DNA of 64,000 nt from Adiantum capillus-veneris (Eukaryota; Streptophyta; Polypodiopsida; Polypodiales; Pteridaceae), in assembly GCA_014529385.2 (NCBI GenBank), contig CM043968.1, forward strand, positions 127,805,018 to 127,869,017. The letters are read 5' to 3'. The notes below the pieces were generated by a model, which was given only the letters and a program-made list of their open reading frames with translations, did not search any database and was not told the origin of the DNA. The translations under genes were made by a program, and so were the position numbers. Within the stretch, counting starts at the first letter, position 1. Each line of letters starts with the position of its first letter. Positions 1 through 11,081 of this stretch are shown one piece after another.

Positions 1-162
1 CAGCCTCCATCTATAGTAATGGACCTCAATGAAGCTACAAAAGAATCCACACCTCCCAGTGTTCAAGAATCACTTGATAAACCACTTCAAGTTCGATCCT
101 GGGAGAGTACCTTACCCTTGTAATATTTGCACTCTAACCATCATCTATTTGCGTGTACAGAT

Positions 163-585
163 ATGGCTAGTACGCTAGAGTCATCCACTCCTGCCTTGGG
201 TGAGAGGTACCCTCGTTACTTTTCACAAATATTTCACATGGTCTTTCCAGTGCTTGCATGTGAATGGGATTTGATAGGTACGCTAGCATGTGAGAGGAAT
301 TTTGAGGAGTTAGAATGGCTGATACGTCTCTTGACCACGTCTGATCCATACTTAGTAGAGAGCGTTTCTCCCATTGTACAAGCCTACCCTTTTGACCAAG
401 ATGACTATAGGCGTCTAGTGACCTTTTTAGTAAACATGGGCACCTATGATGAAGAAGAAAATTTACATGACTACACGGATGGCACATATGGTCTCATGGA
501 TGATGACTTTGTTTATCTCGACGACGAGGATAGGGGTTTAGCTTTAGGGTTTCCCCCCAACCTCTACAATATCCTATTCCCTTGA
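163..585 (+). CDS. ORF carried inside the LTR of a J-type retrotransposon, unknown acidic protein
   Basis: I do not recognise this protein. It has 140 residues from the ATG that is conserved in J (MASTLE), or 152 residues from an upstream ATG at 127. It is rich in aromatic and acidic residues, with a C-terminal stretch of Asp, Glu and Tyr (HDYTDGTYGLMDDDF). No signal peptide, transmembrane segment or catalytic motif is evident. By comparison with J it lies wholly inside the LTR, downstream of PPT and LTR start and upstream of the TATA-like site. A homologous but frameshifted copy is at 37,035-37,400. Conservation at the protein level on both sides of that frameshift suggests it was once coding. 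It could also be a chance ORF in a long LTR. Confidence 0.5.
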   Translation: MASTLESSTPALGERYPRYFSQIFHMVFPVLACEWDLIGTLACERNFEELEWLIRLLTTSDPYLVESVSPIVQAYPFDQDDYRRLVTFLVNMGTYDEEENLHDYTDGTYGLMDDDFVYLDDEDRGLALGFPPNLYNILFP

Positions 586-1142
586 CTCTTTAGGGGGAGT
601 GCAAATAATTAGGTTAGGGTTCCTTATGTTTTTTGTTGTGTTCAATAAGTGTTGGTACCTTTTCCCACTAATGGGCCTTCTGGAGGTATTCCTTTTGTTT
701 CCTAGTGTGTACAGGAGCGTGTTGCTATTGATAGGATTTGGACCTTCATGGAACCTTTCTCTCGTTCACACTTCAAATCAAGCGCGACCATCAACACAAA
801 CAGGTGTTTTATGTCCATTAGCATTGCCCTTATCTTTTTGCATCCATGTTTGTCTGCTTTGATTGTGATTGGTAGCATAATATTCAGTGCATTTGCTTAG
901 TATCAAACATTTAATTCAATGTAATGTTTTGTCATAATCACTTGTCTAGGTTTAAAAATCAAGTAGTCCGACTAAGCTAGTTTGACCAAGCTAGGTATTA
1001 GAAATCTTCTCTTAATACCATTGGGAATGCCTTCCTAATAAGCAATGGTTACTTAGGTTCTTAATCCGATTTAGGCAGCATTGTGTGAAATGTACTTGGG
1101 CTTTCTAGTGGGCTTAACCCTATTGACCTTTAGCTTAAGTAT

Positions 1143-1149
1143 TATAAAG
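1143..1149 (+). promoter_or_regulatory. TATA-like box in J-type LTR
   Basis: TATAAAG occurs in the LTR of element A and at the same place in J (38,023-38,029). It is a candidate core promoter of this LTR family, located downstream of the LTR-internal ORF. Confidence 0.35.
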
Positions 1150-1578
1150 GGAGTTTACTAATGTGATGAGCCTGGGGAGGGTAACAATGTTATATGACCC
1201 CCCAAAATTACAAAATTAAAATGCTGAAAATGAACAAACAAAAAATCAAAGTGCCACAATGTAGAATTTTAAGCTGGAAGAGAAATCCCTGCTTAAATTG
1301 GTACTTCACTCACATGTATCGCCTATGCTACTAGAGCCCTAGAGGTTCCCAGTGTGGGCGCTTTTCCTTGAAAAGCAAAAAACCCAAGGCATACAAAATA
1401 AGCACACACATCAAAATTGAATCAATGTGAAAAGACTTTGGGGGGTCAAAGAAAAGGTAATCAGTCAGGCGATGATTTCATGAGAAATTCCTTTTATCGT
1501 AGCTTAACTACAAGGTCTTCTAGGTATAGCCTCTAGTCAGCCCTCGAACATCAAATACTTGGCTCTCGCGATTAAACA

Positions 1579-1952
1579 ACTTAATTGACCAGAAAAAATT
1601 GAGAAGTTACCCATGGTATTAATAGTCGAGCTCTAGTGCCTTTTGACCGCTAAATTAGTGACCCCGGACTTGTTTAATTTTTTACCTTTACATCTGTTTA
1701 TGCATTTGATTATATTGCAATTTAATGTTTATTGCTGAAATATTTTCTAAAATTCTGTTACCAATCACTTTGTCTGTCTATTGCATATGATTTTTAATTG
1801 TATATGAGAATGCAATTACTGTGGCAATGTTGTTTGATTTTGCAGTGATTGAAGAAGGCTACGCACATCCATGTCGACTACTCTTCCATCTCGACGAACG
1901 AGCTTCAACTGGATAGCTTCTGAGGACGGAATCTACATCAGGAAGGGGGGCA
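1579..1952 (+). other. 3'-terminal internal sequence of element B with polypurine tract
   Basis: This noncoding, AT-rich stretch ends in GGAAGGGGGGCA immediately before the LTR start TGTTAACC. That is a canonical polypurine tract for plus-strand priming, so the LTR at 1953 is a 3' LTR. RNase H and integrase of B are not in the window. Either they lie beyond the left edge or they were lost when A inserted. Confidence 0.65.
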
Positions 1953-2507
1953 TGTTAACCCTCATGGCACACGGACACCCTATGATCTATAAACATTGTA
2001 TTATTTAGAGTCAGGTACCGGCCTTGTCGGACCAATAGGAACAGGGTAAGGGTGATCGCCGATGATAGGCGCACTCTAACTGGAATATTCAAGGAGTTAG
2101 TTGGCTAAGTATGGGCGCTCAAGTGTGAATGGGGTGAGCTCATATAAAAGCCACTAAACCTAATTTTTAATGATTCTCTCATTGTGCAATAGAAGCTGCT
2201 CTTGCTCCATCTCCACCTTCTCCTTCACCATCTCCTTGTGTGTGTGTGTGTACGTGTGAGAGAGAGAGAGAGTGTGTGAGAGTGTGTGTGTGTGATCGAG
2301 CGTTGCGGCGGCTCGACGGCGGCGAGGAGGTTGAGTGCGGCGTATCTGCGTCTCCCTCTTCTTCGCAGCGCGGGAATCCTTCATTCGCAACTACGCAGGA
2401 AGGTGAGTGACACACCATTCTTCCTTGTGAGCTTGTCTGTTGTATGACTGTGTGCTAGGAGCCTTTGTGGCTCGCACACGGCGCGTAGCAAGTCCCTAGC
2501 ATTGACA
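1953..2507 (+). repeat. 3' LTR of element B (Ty3/gypsy), now inverted relative to its 5' LTR
   Basis: This 555-bp LTR runs from TGTTAACC to ATTGACA. It has the same length as, and by eye is nearly identical to, the opposite-strand LTR at 16,041-16,595. It carries a GT/GA microsatellite about 80-150 bp after the TATA box. It is followed by GAACC, one base different from GAAGC, which precedes the partner LTR. After that flank the C1 gag resumes in frame. The two LTRs are therefore most simply the two ends of one insertion split by an inversion. Confidence 0.8.
2143..2149 (+). promoter_or_regulatory. TATA box of B-type LTR
   Basis: TATAAAA in a conserved context (CATATAAAAG). The same site occurs in the partner LTR (16,399-16,405, minus), in L (42,566) and in H (29,574, minus). 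Confidence 0.5.
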
Positions 2508-2512
2508 GAACC

Positions 2513-5500
2513 ATGAGAGGAGAAACTAGCAAGAGGCCATCCAGGCCACGACGGAAATTGGGCATCACCGACTTCCAACTAGGGGAACGTTCTAAACCCT
2601 ATGATCTAACATTGGATGTGGCAGAGCAAGGACCGAAGATTACATGGCCACAGTTGCTACATCTTGTACCAAAAGTAAGGCGACAATGGTCTAAACGGGT
2701 AAGTACAAGACGCTCCAAAACAAAGGTAGCCGGAGTAAATTTCGGGATGCAACATGGATGACATCCTTCCAATTGTCGACGTAAACATAAAAGGAAAGAG
2801 GGTTGGAAACACCTACATTGATGGAGGTCCACAAATCTGTGTAATGAGCGAAGCTATGATGCTTCGATTAGGGCTCGAGGTTGAGAGGCCTTCTCCATGC
2901 AAGGCAAAGATGGCAAACAACGCAAAAGTAAAGTGTGTGGGTGTGGTAAGTGCTGTGAAAATCAAAGCTTTCAACACTGAGGTAGAGGTAGATGTTTTTG
3001 TAATGCCTACTAAGGGGGAGGGCTATCCACTAATTTTGGGAAGGCCATGAAGGCAAAACAAGACTGGGGTACTGGCCTTCTACGCATGACCGGTAAGAAA
3101 GGGGAGACAATCTACTACAACATGAGGATTGGCAAGCAGAAGCAAATGAATCTGGAAACATTGGCAGATGAAACCACTAGCGAATCTTCCAGTTCTGAGA
3201 AGGAGACCACATCCACCAACCAAAGTGACAGTTCCATTGATGTGATGGGTATCATTATGAAGGATCCACAAAGGGTAAGCACAACTGGTGATCCATCACC
3301 AAAAGGGAAACCCAATGGAGAGGAGAGAAAATCACCTGGCCTAGGAGGAAGTAGGTTGAAGGGTATGTTGTCTACGGAATTAACACTTGAGGAGAAAGAT
3401 AGTTTTTTGCAAATGTTGATGGGATTTCCTAACCTGTTCATTGACAACTATGAAAGAATCACAGGCATTACAGTGGTGGAACATCATATTAAGCTGAAGG
3501 AAGGGGTAAAACTAGTTGTGCAAAAGCTACGACGACTCGGGGTCATACAAGAAAAGGCACTCTTGGCCGAAGTAAGGAAACTGCTGGAGGCGGGATTCAT
3601 CTATCCTGTAGAAAACGCTGAATGGGTGTCACCCATAGTGGTGATGCCTAAAAAGAATGGTAAGTGGAGCGTCTGTGTTGACTACAAACCACTAAATGCA
3701 GCTACAAAGAGAGACCACTTTCCTCTCCCTTTCTTGGATGGAATTCTGAATGAAGTAGCGGGTTTTGAATGCTATACCGTCTGCGATGGTTATTCAGGAT
3801 ACTTTCAAATACGCATAGCCTTGGAAGATCAGCTAAAAACCACTTTTACCACGCCTTGGGGTTGTTTTGCATACAGGGTTATGCCATTTGGTCTCACAAA
3901 TGCACCTGCCACATTCCAAAGATATGTCACATATGTTTTTCAACCGTTCTTTGGAACATCCATAAGAGTGTTCATTGATGATTTTTGTATATATATCTCC
4001 CGTATTTCACATTTAGAAAAGGTAACTGAAGGTTTGGCCAGGTTGCAGAGCCTAGGTGGGCAATTAAATGTGGATAAATGTCACATTGGGGAGAGTAAAG
4101 TCATTCTACTAGGCCATGAAATTTCAGCAAGAGGTATCAACGCCGACCCAAGTAAGGTGTCCGCACTCATAGCCCTACCTTCACCAACGACCGCACGTCA
4201 ACTGGTCTCTTTTCTACAGAAGGTGAGGTACTTAAGTAGATTCATACATCTACTATCACAACTTGTTCTACCACTGCAACAACTCACTCAAAGATCAACT
4301 TTCACTTGGGACGACGAAAGCGAACATCACTACAACAAGGTAAAGGAGGTCTTAGCCACTCTGCCAACTATCTCACCACCTAAGTGGGATGAAAAATTCT
4401 ATGTCACCTCAAGTGTTGGTGATGACTCATTGGGGGCTACTCCAAAAGGATACGACGACATCTTTCATGAGGCCAATCTACTTCTCTAGTCGAATGATGA
4501 CGGCAGGAGAGAAAGGTTTCACCCATGTGGAACACTTAGTCCTAGCTCTTAGATTTGCAACTACAAAGTTAAGGTCATATTTGCTGCCTAATCAATTTGT
4601 GATTCTAACCACGGATGCAATATTTCCCTATGTTTTACAACACATGGATGTGTCTGCTAGAATTACTAAATGGCTAGTTCGTTTGCAAGAGTTTGACTAC
4701 ACGGTACAGGTAGAAAGCACGACAAGGGCAAGTTTGGGGGGACTCATGACCTACCAAGTCTTTGAAGGGAAGGAGAAGTCCGATTACCTCCATTACCACC
4801 GATGGTAGAAGGAGCATACTCTCTCTACTTTGATGGAGCCTAGAAGCGAGCGTCCCACAAAGCAGCTGCAGGCATAGTGGTCTTTGATGACAAAGGGACA
4901 AAGGTATTTTCGTTGGGCCAATTGTTAGATTCACATTCTAACAATGAAGCACTAACCAAGGGTCTACAATGGTGCGTCTCACAAGGTGTACAACGCCTTA
5001 ATGTATTTGGGGATGCTCTACTTCTGGTGAGGCAAATAAATGGAGCATGGACATGCAAGAATCCTAGTTTAAGGACTCACTTAAATGGTGTAAAAACCTT
5101 GTTGGGTAAGTTTGAAGAAGTTCAAAGACACCATATCCCAAGGGCTCAAAACCAAGAAGCAGATGCCCTAGCAAGTGAAAGACTACAGGAAGTGGTGGTT
5201 GGAGCAATAAAACTAAAGCTCCCTCTATTTCAAGGAAGTGATGCCTTGCCTGACATCATGCATTTTTTGGAAACAGGGGAATGCCCATCAGATTTAACAA
5301 AGTGACAGAAGCAATGGCTGACGCGGAAGGCCACAAGGTATCGACTCATCAATGACGGTTTGTACTGTAAGGGTAAGGACCAAATACTCAGGAAGGTCCC
5401 TCTCTCTCACGAAATCACGGGAGTAATTGCTAGTTGTCATGACGGGGTTTGTGGTGGTCACTTTGCCCTAGATATAACAAGTAGGAAAATCTTGTAGGCA

Positions 5501-6583
5501 GGCTTCATATGGCCTAGCCTCAACCGTGATGTACACCATTGGTACAAAACGTGTAAGTTGTGTCAAAAGGCCGGCACTAGGTCACTTATGCTTGAACCAC
5601 AGACACCTATTCTCTCATATGGCCCATTTGAAAAATGGGGTATCGATGCCATTGGGCCATTACCTAGGGCCTACTCAGGAAAATTCTACATTATCATGGG
5701 GGTCGACTACATGACTAGATTGGCAGAGCCTACGGCCACCACTAGAATCACAGCGGTAGAGGTAGCTAAATTTATCTATGAGCACATATGCTGTAGGTTT
5801 GGCACACCTTTAGAGATCATCTCTGATAGAGGGCCAGGTTTCAGAGCAGACTTGGTAGGAGAATCAATGCAAAAACTGGGCATTACAAGGAGGCACTCTT
5901 CACCATATTACCCTCAATGTAATGGCCTAGTTGAAAAGGTAAATGGAATGGTTTCTAAAATTATTACCAAGCAGGTAAACAATCATCCCGGAGACTGGGA
6001 TAAGTATCTACTACCAGCTTTATGGGCCTACAAAACTTCATTTCGTACATCCTTGGGATTCACACCGTATCATCTAGTATTTGGTAAGGAAGCAATCTTG
6101 CCCATTGAAGTGCAACTACAAAGTCTCAGAGTAATGGCAAGCCAACTTCAACAACCCAACATGCATTTGAGAGATCACATCATCAACTTGGAAAGACTGC
6201 AGCTGGACAGAGAAGAAGCAATAAATTATTATGCAGCACAAGCAGAGCATAGACGGCTTAGCTTTAACGAGCATCTCCGGAAAAAAGAATTGAAGAAAGG
6301 AATGTTGGTGCTCCGCTACGACAATCGCTTCGACACGCGCAAGGATAAGAAACTCCTGCTCCGATGGGAAGGCCCTTTCATCATTAAGAAAAAGTATGCC
6401 AATGGAAGCTACCAGCTTATGGAGGCTGATGGAAAACTTCATAAAACCAGGGTAAATGGTTGGCGACTTAAACCTTATTTTCTTCAATTTGACCAGGCTC
6501 CACCAATTGACATTCGAGATGAGGACACACCATCAGTCGCCACCTCCGACGATAATGATCAAACAGATGAGCTAGAGACATGA
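2513..6583 (+). pseudogene. gag-pol: Element C1 gag C-terminus and pol (PR-RT-RNH-aRNH-IN), Ty3/gypsy Tat-like, decayed
   Basis: The stretch opens in the frame that continues C1 gag from 16,596. It then encodes a protease with an IDGG active-site motif (2754-3050), reverse transcriptase (about 3540-4200, IDDF box near 3975), a Ty3-type RNase H (4380-4700), a second archaeal-type RNase H (4800-5305, FGDA, NNEA) and integrase (5340-6583; D in VDYMTR, D in SDRGPG, E in NGLVEK). Lesions include a frameshift at about 2755, a 13-bp deletion between GGCCATG repeats at 3047, a 5-bp deletion near 4438, a frameshift at about 4780 also present in C2, and stops near 4841, 5303 and 5494. Dual RNase H is known from the Tat lineage. 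The copy is not functional. Confidence 0.88.
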
Positions 6584-6595
6584 ATGCCTCTAGCC

Positions 6596-6608
6596 AAAAG
6601 GGAAGGGC
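6596..6608 (+). other. Polypurine tract of C1
   Basis: AAAAGGGAAGGGC lies 3 bp before the LTR start TGCTGC, the usual place of the plus-strand primer. The same sequence precedes the C-type LTR at 20,139 on minus. Confidence 0.6.
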
Positions 6609-6611
6609 TAA

Positions 6612-8159
6612 TGCTGCGGGCTTTTCACAAGCCAAGCTCCCATACCCCTCTTCTCTCATTCCCACCCCATGAAAACCCCCTGTTAGGGAGGGAGTGATAA
6701 AAGGCATTGGAAAAAGTAAGAAAAAAAAATAAAGTATGATTATGTAAATATATAAGAAAGGTAAAATAGGCCACCTCATGCCTGCGGGGTAGCCCATCCC
6801 CACCTTGCCTCCGTTTTCTTCACTGTTGCCCCGCCGGGTGTCCCTTTTATTCTCCTCCACTCAAAAGGTCAACCCCCTCTCTCTTCCCCTTGTCCTTTCT
6901 CCTTTCTCTCTCCCCTCAAGCTACCCCACCTCTCACCAATAATGCATTATAACTCACCAATAATGCACCCTAACTCACATGCAACTTACCCTATCTTCCA
7001 AAATAGTATACCCCATCCCCTCTTTCTCTCTCCTATCATATCCCATGACCCAAATACCTCCCTCTCTCTCTAAAGGGTGCCATGTCTCTTGTCTTGTAGC
7101 TAAATAACCTCCCCCACACTCACACACACTCAGTTTCACTGAAAAAGGTGCCCACAGACCCATCCCCACCCGGTGGTTACCTGATTTTTCTTGTGTTCAC
7201 ACACATCTGCACACAGATTCACCTCTCAACACACTCCCCTCTCTCCCCTCTTGTAATTACTTTATTCTCCATGTCACCTCTCACTTTTTTCATCAACCCA
7301 TCTCTCTCTCTTAGTCTCTCTCTCATGAGACTGTTGTTCTGGCACATATACACACAGCCAGACAAGTGGGGCCCACAGTCACATGGCATATGTAGATAAT
7401 GATTTCTTCATTTCTAAATTCTAGAATTTCTCCCTCCTCTTCCCCTATATAAAGAGGGGTCACCATCACACTAAGGACACACACCATCACCAAAGAGTAC
7501 ACTATGCAATGTGTGTGCCTAGTGCACACACACACACCCACACCATCACCATCACTGCAATCACCATGCTCGTCTTAAGCATGACCTCTACACCCTTGGG
7601 CTATGGAAGATGAAGGAAAACTAAATGAAGGATGATGGCCGTAACCCTCGTGCGAGTCTTCGCCATCAACTCCCACCTATCCGCCATGTGCTCTACCACG
7701 CTCTCCCTTCTCATTCCCCTACCCTATGCTCCCCATTTCATCGCCTTATTCTCTAAATAAAGCTTGAGGTTTTGTGAGTATGTTTTCTTGCAATGTTTTG
7801 CCCATGTGAGGTGTGCGGAATCGCCACCTAGTCTTGTGTTTGGAGTGAGCTAGTGTATGTGTGAAGGGTGTGCGGATTCTCCATCCTTTTGTGGTTCCTA
7901 AGTACTAAGCTGATATACCCCCTCCCTCACTCTCTCTCTCTCTCTCACTTGATCTCATTCCCTTTCCTCTTCATCATTTCTCCCAAGCATCCATCTCTCT
8001 TGGATGAAAACTTTGTTATGGTGGTGTGTTGTTTGCATCCTAGCCGCTGAAGCTAGGTGGTGCCCCCTGTTTGCTTTACCATGACAGGCTCGAGGCGTGC
8101 CATTCAGTCCCCGGTGTTTTAGAGGTCGTCGGGGTTCGGGGTTCGCTTTGCTCGCGTCA
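6612..8159 (+). repeat. 3' LTR of element C1
   Basis: 1548 bp, starting TGCTGCGGGC and ending CGCGTCA, matching the 1549-bp LTR at 18,591-20,139 on minus. It contains low-complexity CT-rich stretches and a TATA box. It is followed directly by GCCG, the same four bases that precede the C2 5' LTR remnant at 23,942 on minus. This supports GCCG as the target-site duplication of the whole C2-C1 tandem. Confidence 0.85.
7446..7453 (+). promoter_or_regulatory. TATA box of C-type LTR
   Basis: TATATAAA is embedded in the near-palindrome CCCCTATATAAAGAGGGG. The equivalent site in the other LTR is at 19,295-19,302 on minus, and K has the related CTTTATATA at about 38,934. Confidence 0.55.
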
Positions 8160-8163
8160 GCCG

Positions 8164-8741
8164 CAACTTGTTTTAGGACAACAACCTCCGCTTCCATGTG
8201 CTAGAATGACTGTAGACATGAGATACATGCCAATGATGGAAGCATCAAATAAACCAACGCCAGTACAAGCTACAATGTGGTATAGCAACCAAAGTAAGTA
8301 CTACCCTTCGGAGCAACAAAATGTGAGAGAAACACATGGAGTAGTGAGGCCGGTACAACCTCCACCTCCTGGGTTTCAGTTGAAAGAAAGAAGGTATGAA
8401 ATGGACGAAAGGACATTGCGATTCATTGCAAATAGCGGCTTATCTAGGTCAAAGCTTGCTTATAGCCAAGAGGAAATGCTGAAAGAATCTCCTCAACCAG
8501 AGACAGATTGTCACAAAAGTCGTGACAACCACTTGGTCAAACAATGTCCTCATACGGAGATCACTGAAGTAAATGCCTATTGTCTTGAGTGTGGCATCAC
8601 TCACTTGATCCCCGATTGCCCGAAAAAACCAAACCAACTCAGGAAAATCACGACAAATGTATCAGGGATTGTTCAGCTCCCTAGTATCTCAGAAAATGAA
8701 AATGTTGTACTAGTTCAAGTGGTTACGAGAGCACAAGCTCA
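8164..8741 (+). pseudogene. gag: Element D gag, C-terminal part with zinc-knuckle region, displaced by inversion
   Basis: This open frame begins right after the C1 LTR and one copy of GCCG. It continues, codon for codon, the gag frame that ends at 23,943 on minus. It carries a proline-rich stretch (PVQPPPPGF), an intact CX2CX3HX4C knuckle (CLECGITHLIPDC) and a degraded one (CHKSRDNHLVKQC). Near 8741 the sequence switches to reverse transcriptase of element B on the opposite strand. The orientation and the missing pol are explained by the inversion breakpoint. As gag it would coat element RNA in the particle, but this fragment cannot be expressed as a whole protein. Confidence 0.75.
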
Positions 8742-8765
8742 AATCGGAGCACTTGCTAGTGTTTT
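8741..8765. other. Inversion breakpoint joining D gag (+) to B reverse transcriptase (-)
   Basis: To the left, the plus strand reads D gag. To the right, the minus strand reads the RT of B, which stops at the usual RT/RNase H border (LASAPI). Neither element's next domain follows. The exact base cannot be fixed because both readings are plausible over about 20 bp. The partner breakpoint must lie left of this window. Confidence 0.65.
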
Positions 8766-11081
8766 CTTCAATTGTTCATAGGCCTGGTCACACTCTTCAG
8801 TCCATTTAAATTCAATGAGAAGCTTGTACAAAGGACGTGCTATCTCAGCGAAAAATAAAATAAACTGTCGATAATAACCCACGTGTCCCATGAACCTTTG
8901 AACTCCCTTGTAATTGGTTGGTGGTGGTAACTCTAGAATCACTTTAATTTTGCTCTCATCGGTTGAGATACCATTCTTAGATACTATATGCCCTAAAATA
9001 ACTCCATGCTTGACCCAAAATTGTCATTTGAACGGGTTCAATGAGATACGATATAACCTACACTTTTCAAACACCTTCCGCAAACATGATAGATGTTCTT
9101 TCCAAGAAGAGTAAACACAAAGGTCGTCTAAGAAAGCTTCACAAAACTCTCTCAAATATTCTTTAAAAGCAGTGTTTATTAATCGTTGGAATGTAGCAGG
9201 GGCATTTGTTAAGCCAAAAGCCATCACACAAAATGCAAACACGCCAAATTCTGTGATGAAGGCAGTTTTAGCTTGTTCCTCTAGCGCTATCATGATTTGG
9301 TTGTAGCCTGAGTACCCATCTAGAAATCTATAAGCTTCCTTGCCTGCAACTCTTTCGAGTACATGTTCGGAATATGGTAGGGGGTAATGGTCTCTTCTAG
9401 TAGCTGCATTAACTTTTTTGAGGTCCACGCACACCCTGAGTTTCCCATTCTTTTTTGGCATGATAACTATTGGAGACACCCATTCAGAGTATTCAATAGG
9501 ATATATGAACCCACATTTGATAAGCTTTTCTAGTTCTTCTTGAATGATCCTTGCGTACTTAGGATTCATCGGGTAGGGTCTTTGTTGTACGGGCTTCGCA
9601 GTGCTAATCATAGGGATTGTATGTTGGACCACAGAAGGTGGAACACCTTTCATATCATGGTATGTCCAAGCGAATATGTCCTTGAATTCCTTGAGAATCT
9701 CTTTGAGGACCGCCTCTTCAACTTCTGTGAGGTCTTGGGCAATAAAAACAGGTTTTGATTCTTCACCGGGGTCGGCTAATTCTATTTCTTTAACTATTGC
9801 CGGACCATCATAGATTCCATTATTCCCATCGATAGGTATTCTTTGGGCTTTTGTGTACACAACCTTTGCTTCCCCTGTGGTGTAAGATTTGAAATGTTCT
9901 GGTGCAGGATGCAAGTCTGTGGATTCTGGTTGTGCTTTGGTCTGTGCTTCCATTTCTGCTTTCTTGTGTTGTCGAGCTAACTCTTGGTTTTGACGCCTCC
10001 TTGCAGTGCGGCTCAACTTTGGCTTGTCTATGATCTCTAATTGGGCTATGTCATGGGGTCGTGGTCTACACCACATAACATTTTGGAGATATTCACCCCA
10101 ATCGTCTACCAATTTTCGATGAGCATCACATGCTCCTATATAATTGAGCCATTCTGCTGAGGATCTCTTCTTTTTTATCCTAGCACGTACATTGGCTCGA
10201 TATCGACGCCTCTTAAAGTTTTTCTTTTTCTTATTTGAGACCTGCTTTTGATTTGCATTTAGATCTGGCTCACTAAAGGAATCCTCGTTGGTGTCCTCTT
10301 CACTCTCGGAGGAGCTATCATCGGTTGATGCGCTCGGTCCTTCCGAATGTTTTGACTCTGAACTTGCTCCACTCTCTAATTCATGAGATTCACAATCCGT
10401 TTCACTCTGGGAGTCCGTGTCTGAGTCGTGTTGGTCAAAGTCTTCTATTGAGCTATCGGTGTCACTCTCAGATTGGTCTACAATTGCCTTGCCCTTAGAA
10501 GATGCATGTATGGCACTTATCATGTTCAGAGGTGCAATTTGTGGTACCTCTTCCCCCTCTGGTTTGACCCAAGTGGTTCCTCTATTTCCCCAGGTATCTA
10601 TGGTTGCAGCTAGGTGTACCCAGTCTACGTTGTCTGATTTCGTCATACCCGGTAACACATCCATGTAAGGAGAATCTTGGCCAATGTTTGTATCCTTCTT
10701 ACAAGTGTAACAATATTGTAGTGGGGCCGAGTGAACTGTGGTGTCAGAGCGATGATCAATAATGGTTTTACTCCCTAAGGGGTGTACCATACCAGTCACC
10801 AAATCCACTCTAAGGACAGAGTCTTGGAATTGCAAATAGACATGATTTTTAGACCAATCATGAACCATTTGTGCTTCCCTCATGAATGGTCGTCCTAAAA
10901 TCATTTCATATGACATAAGGTGTTTAGAGAAATCCATTACAATGAATGTATGTCGTACCTTGTGTCCTAGAACTTTGATCCTAAGATCCTTGAGCATCCC
11001 CATAGGTTTGGCTATGGTACCATTTGCCATCTTTACCACAATTTTAGTAACACTGAGGCGGGGTTTCCCATGGATTCCCAA
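8742..11081 (-). pseudogene. pol: Element B pol: protease and reverse transcriptase, truncated by inversion
   Basis: Reading on minus, a protease (ILGRPF motif near 10,900; its DGG active site lies in the preceding frame near 11,110) is followed by a Ser/Asp/Glu-rich acidic linker, a basic patch and a full RT (about 9660-8742) with FLDD at the catalytic box. There is a frameshift near 11,060 between gag-PR and the rest, and an in-frame TGA at 9024. RNase H and integrase are missing because the inversion cuts here. The FLDD box and the DGG protease fit a non-chromoviral Ty3/gypsy lineage. Confidence 0.85.

Larger units (their letters stand above)
1..1578 (+). mobile_element. Element A: 3' end of a J-type Ty3/gypsy element (tail plus internally deleted LTR)
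   Basis: Bases 1-117 encode the end of a tail that resembles element J, sharing the motif SWESTLP. The rest matches J's 3' LTR (36,757-38,458) up to the same terminus, ATTAAACA, at 1578. Compared with J, about 370 bp are missing just after the tail, including the PPT and the LTR start. Short repeats of the form TTACCCTT flank the gap, so this looks like a deletion. The element lies just before B's 3' end and reads in the same direction as that end, so it probably inserted into B before the inversion described at 8741. Confidence 0.7.

Noticed and set aside
1953-2507. Solo LTR
   Set aside because: A PPT lies directly before it and the flank fits B's other end, so it is a 3' LTR of a split element.
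7148-7399. Small ORFs in the C-type LTRs (for example 7148-7399, 19,207-19,425)
   Set aside because: They are not conserved between the two LTR copies in a coding manner and lie in CT- or GT-rich sequence.
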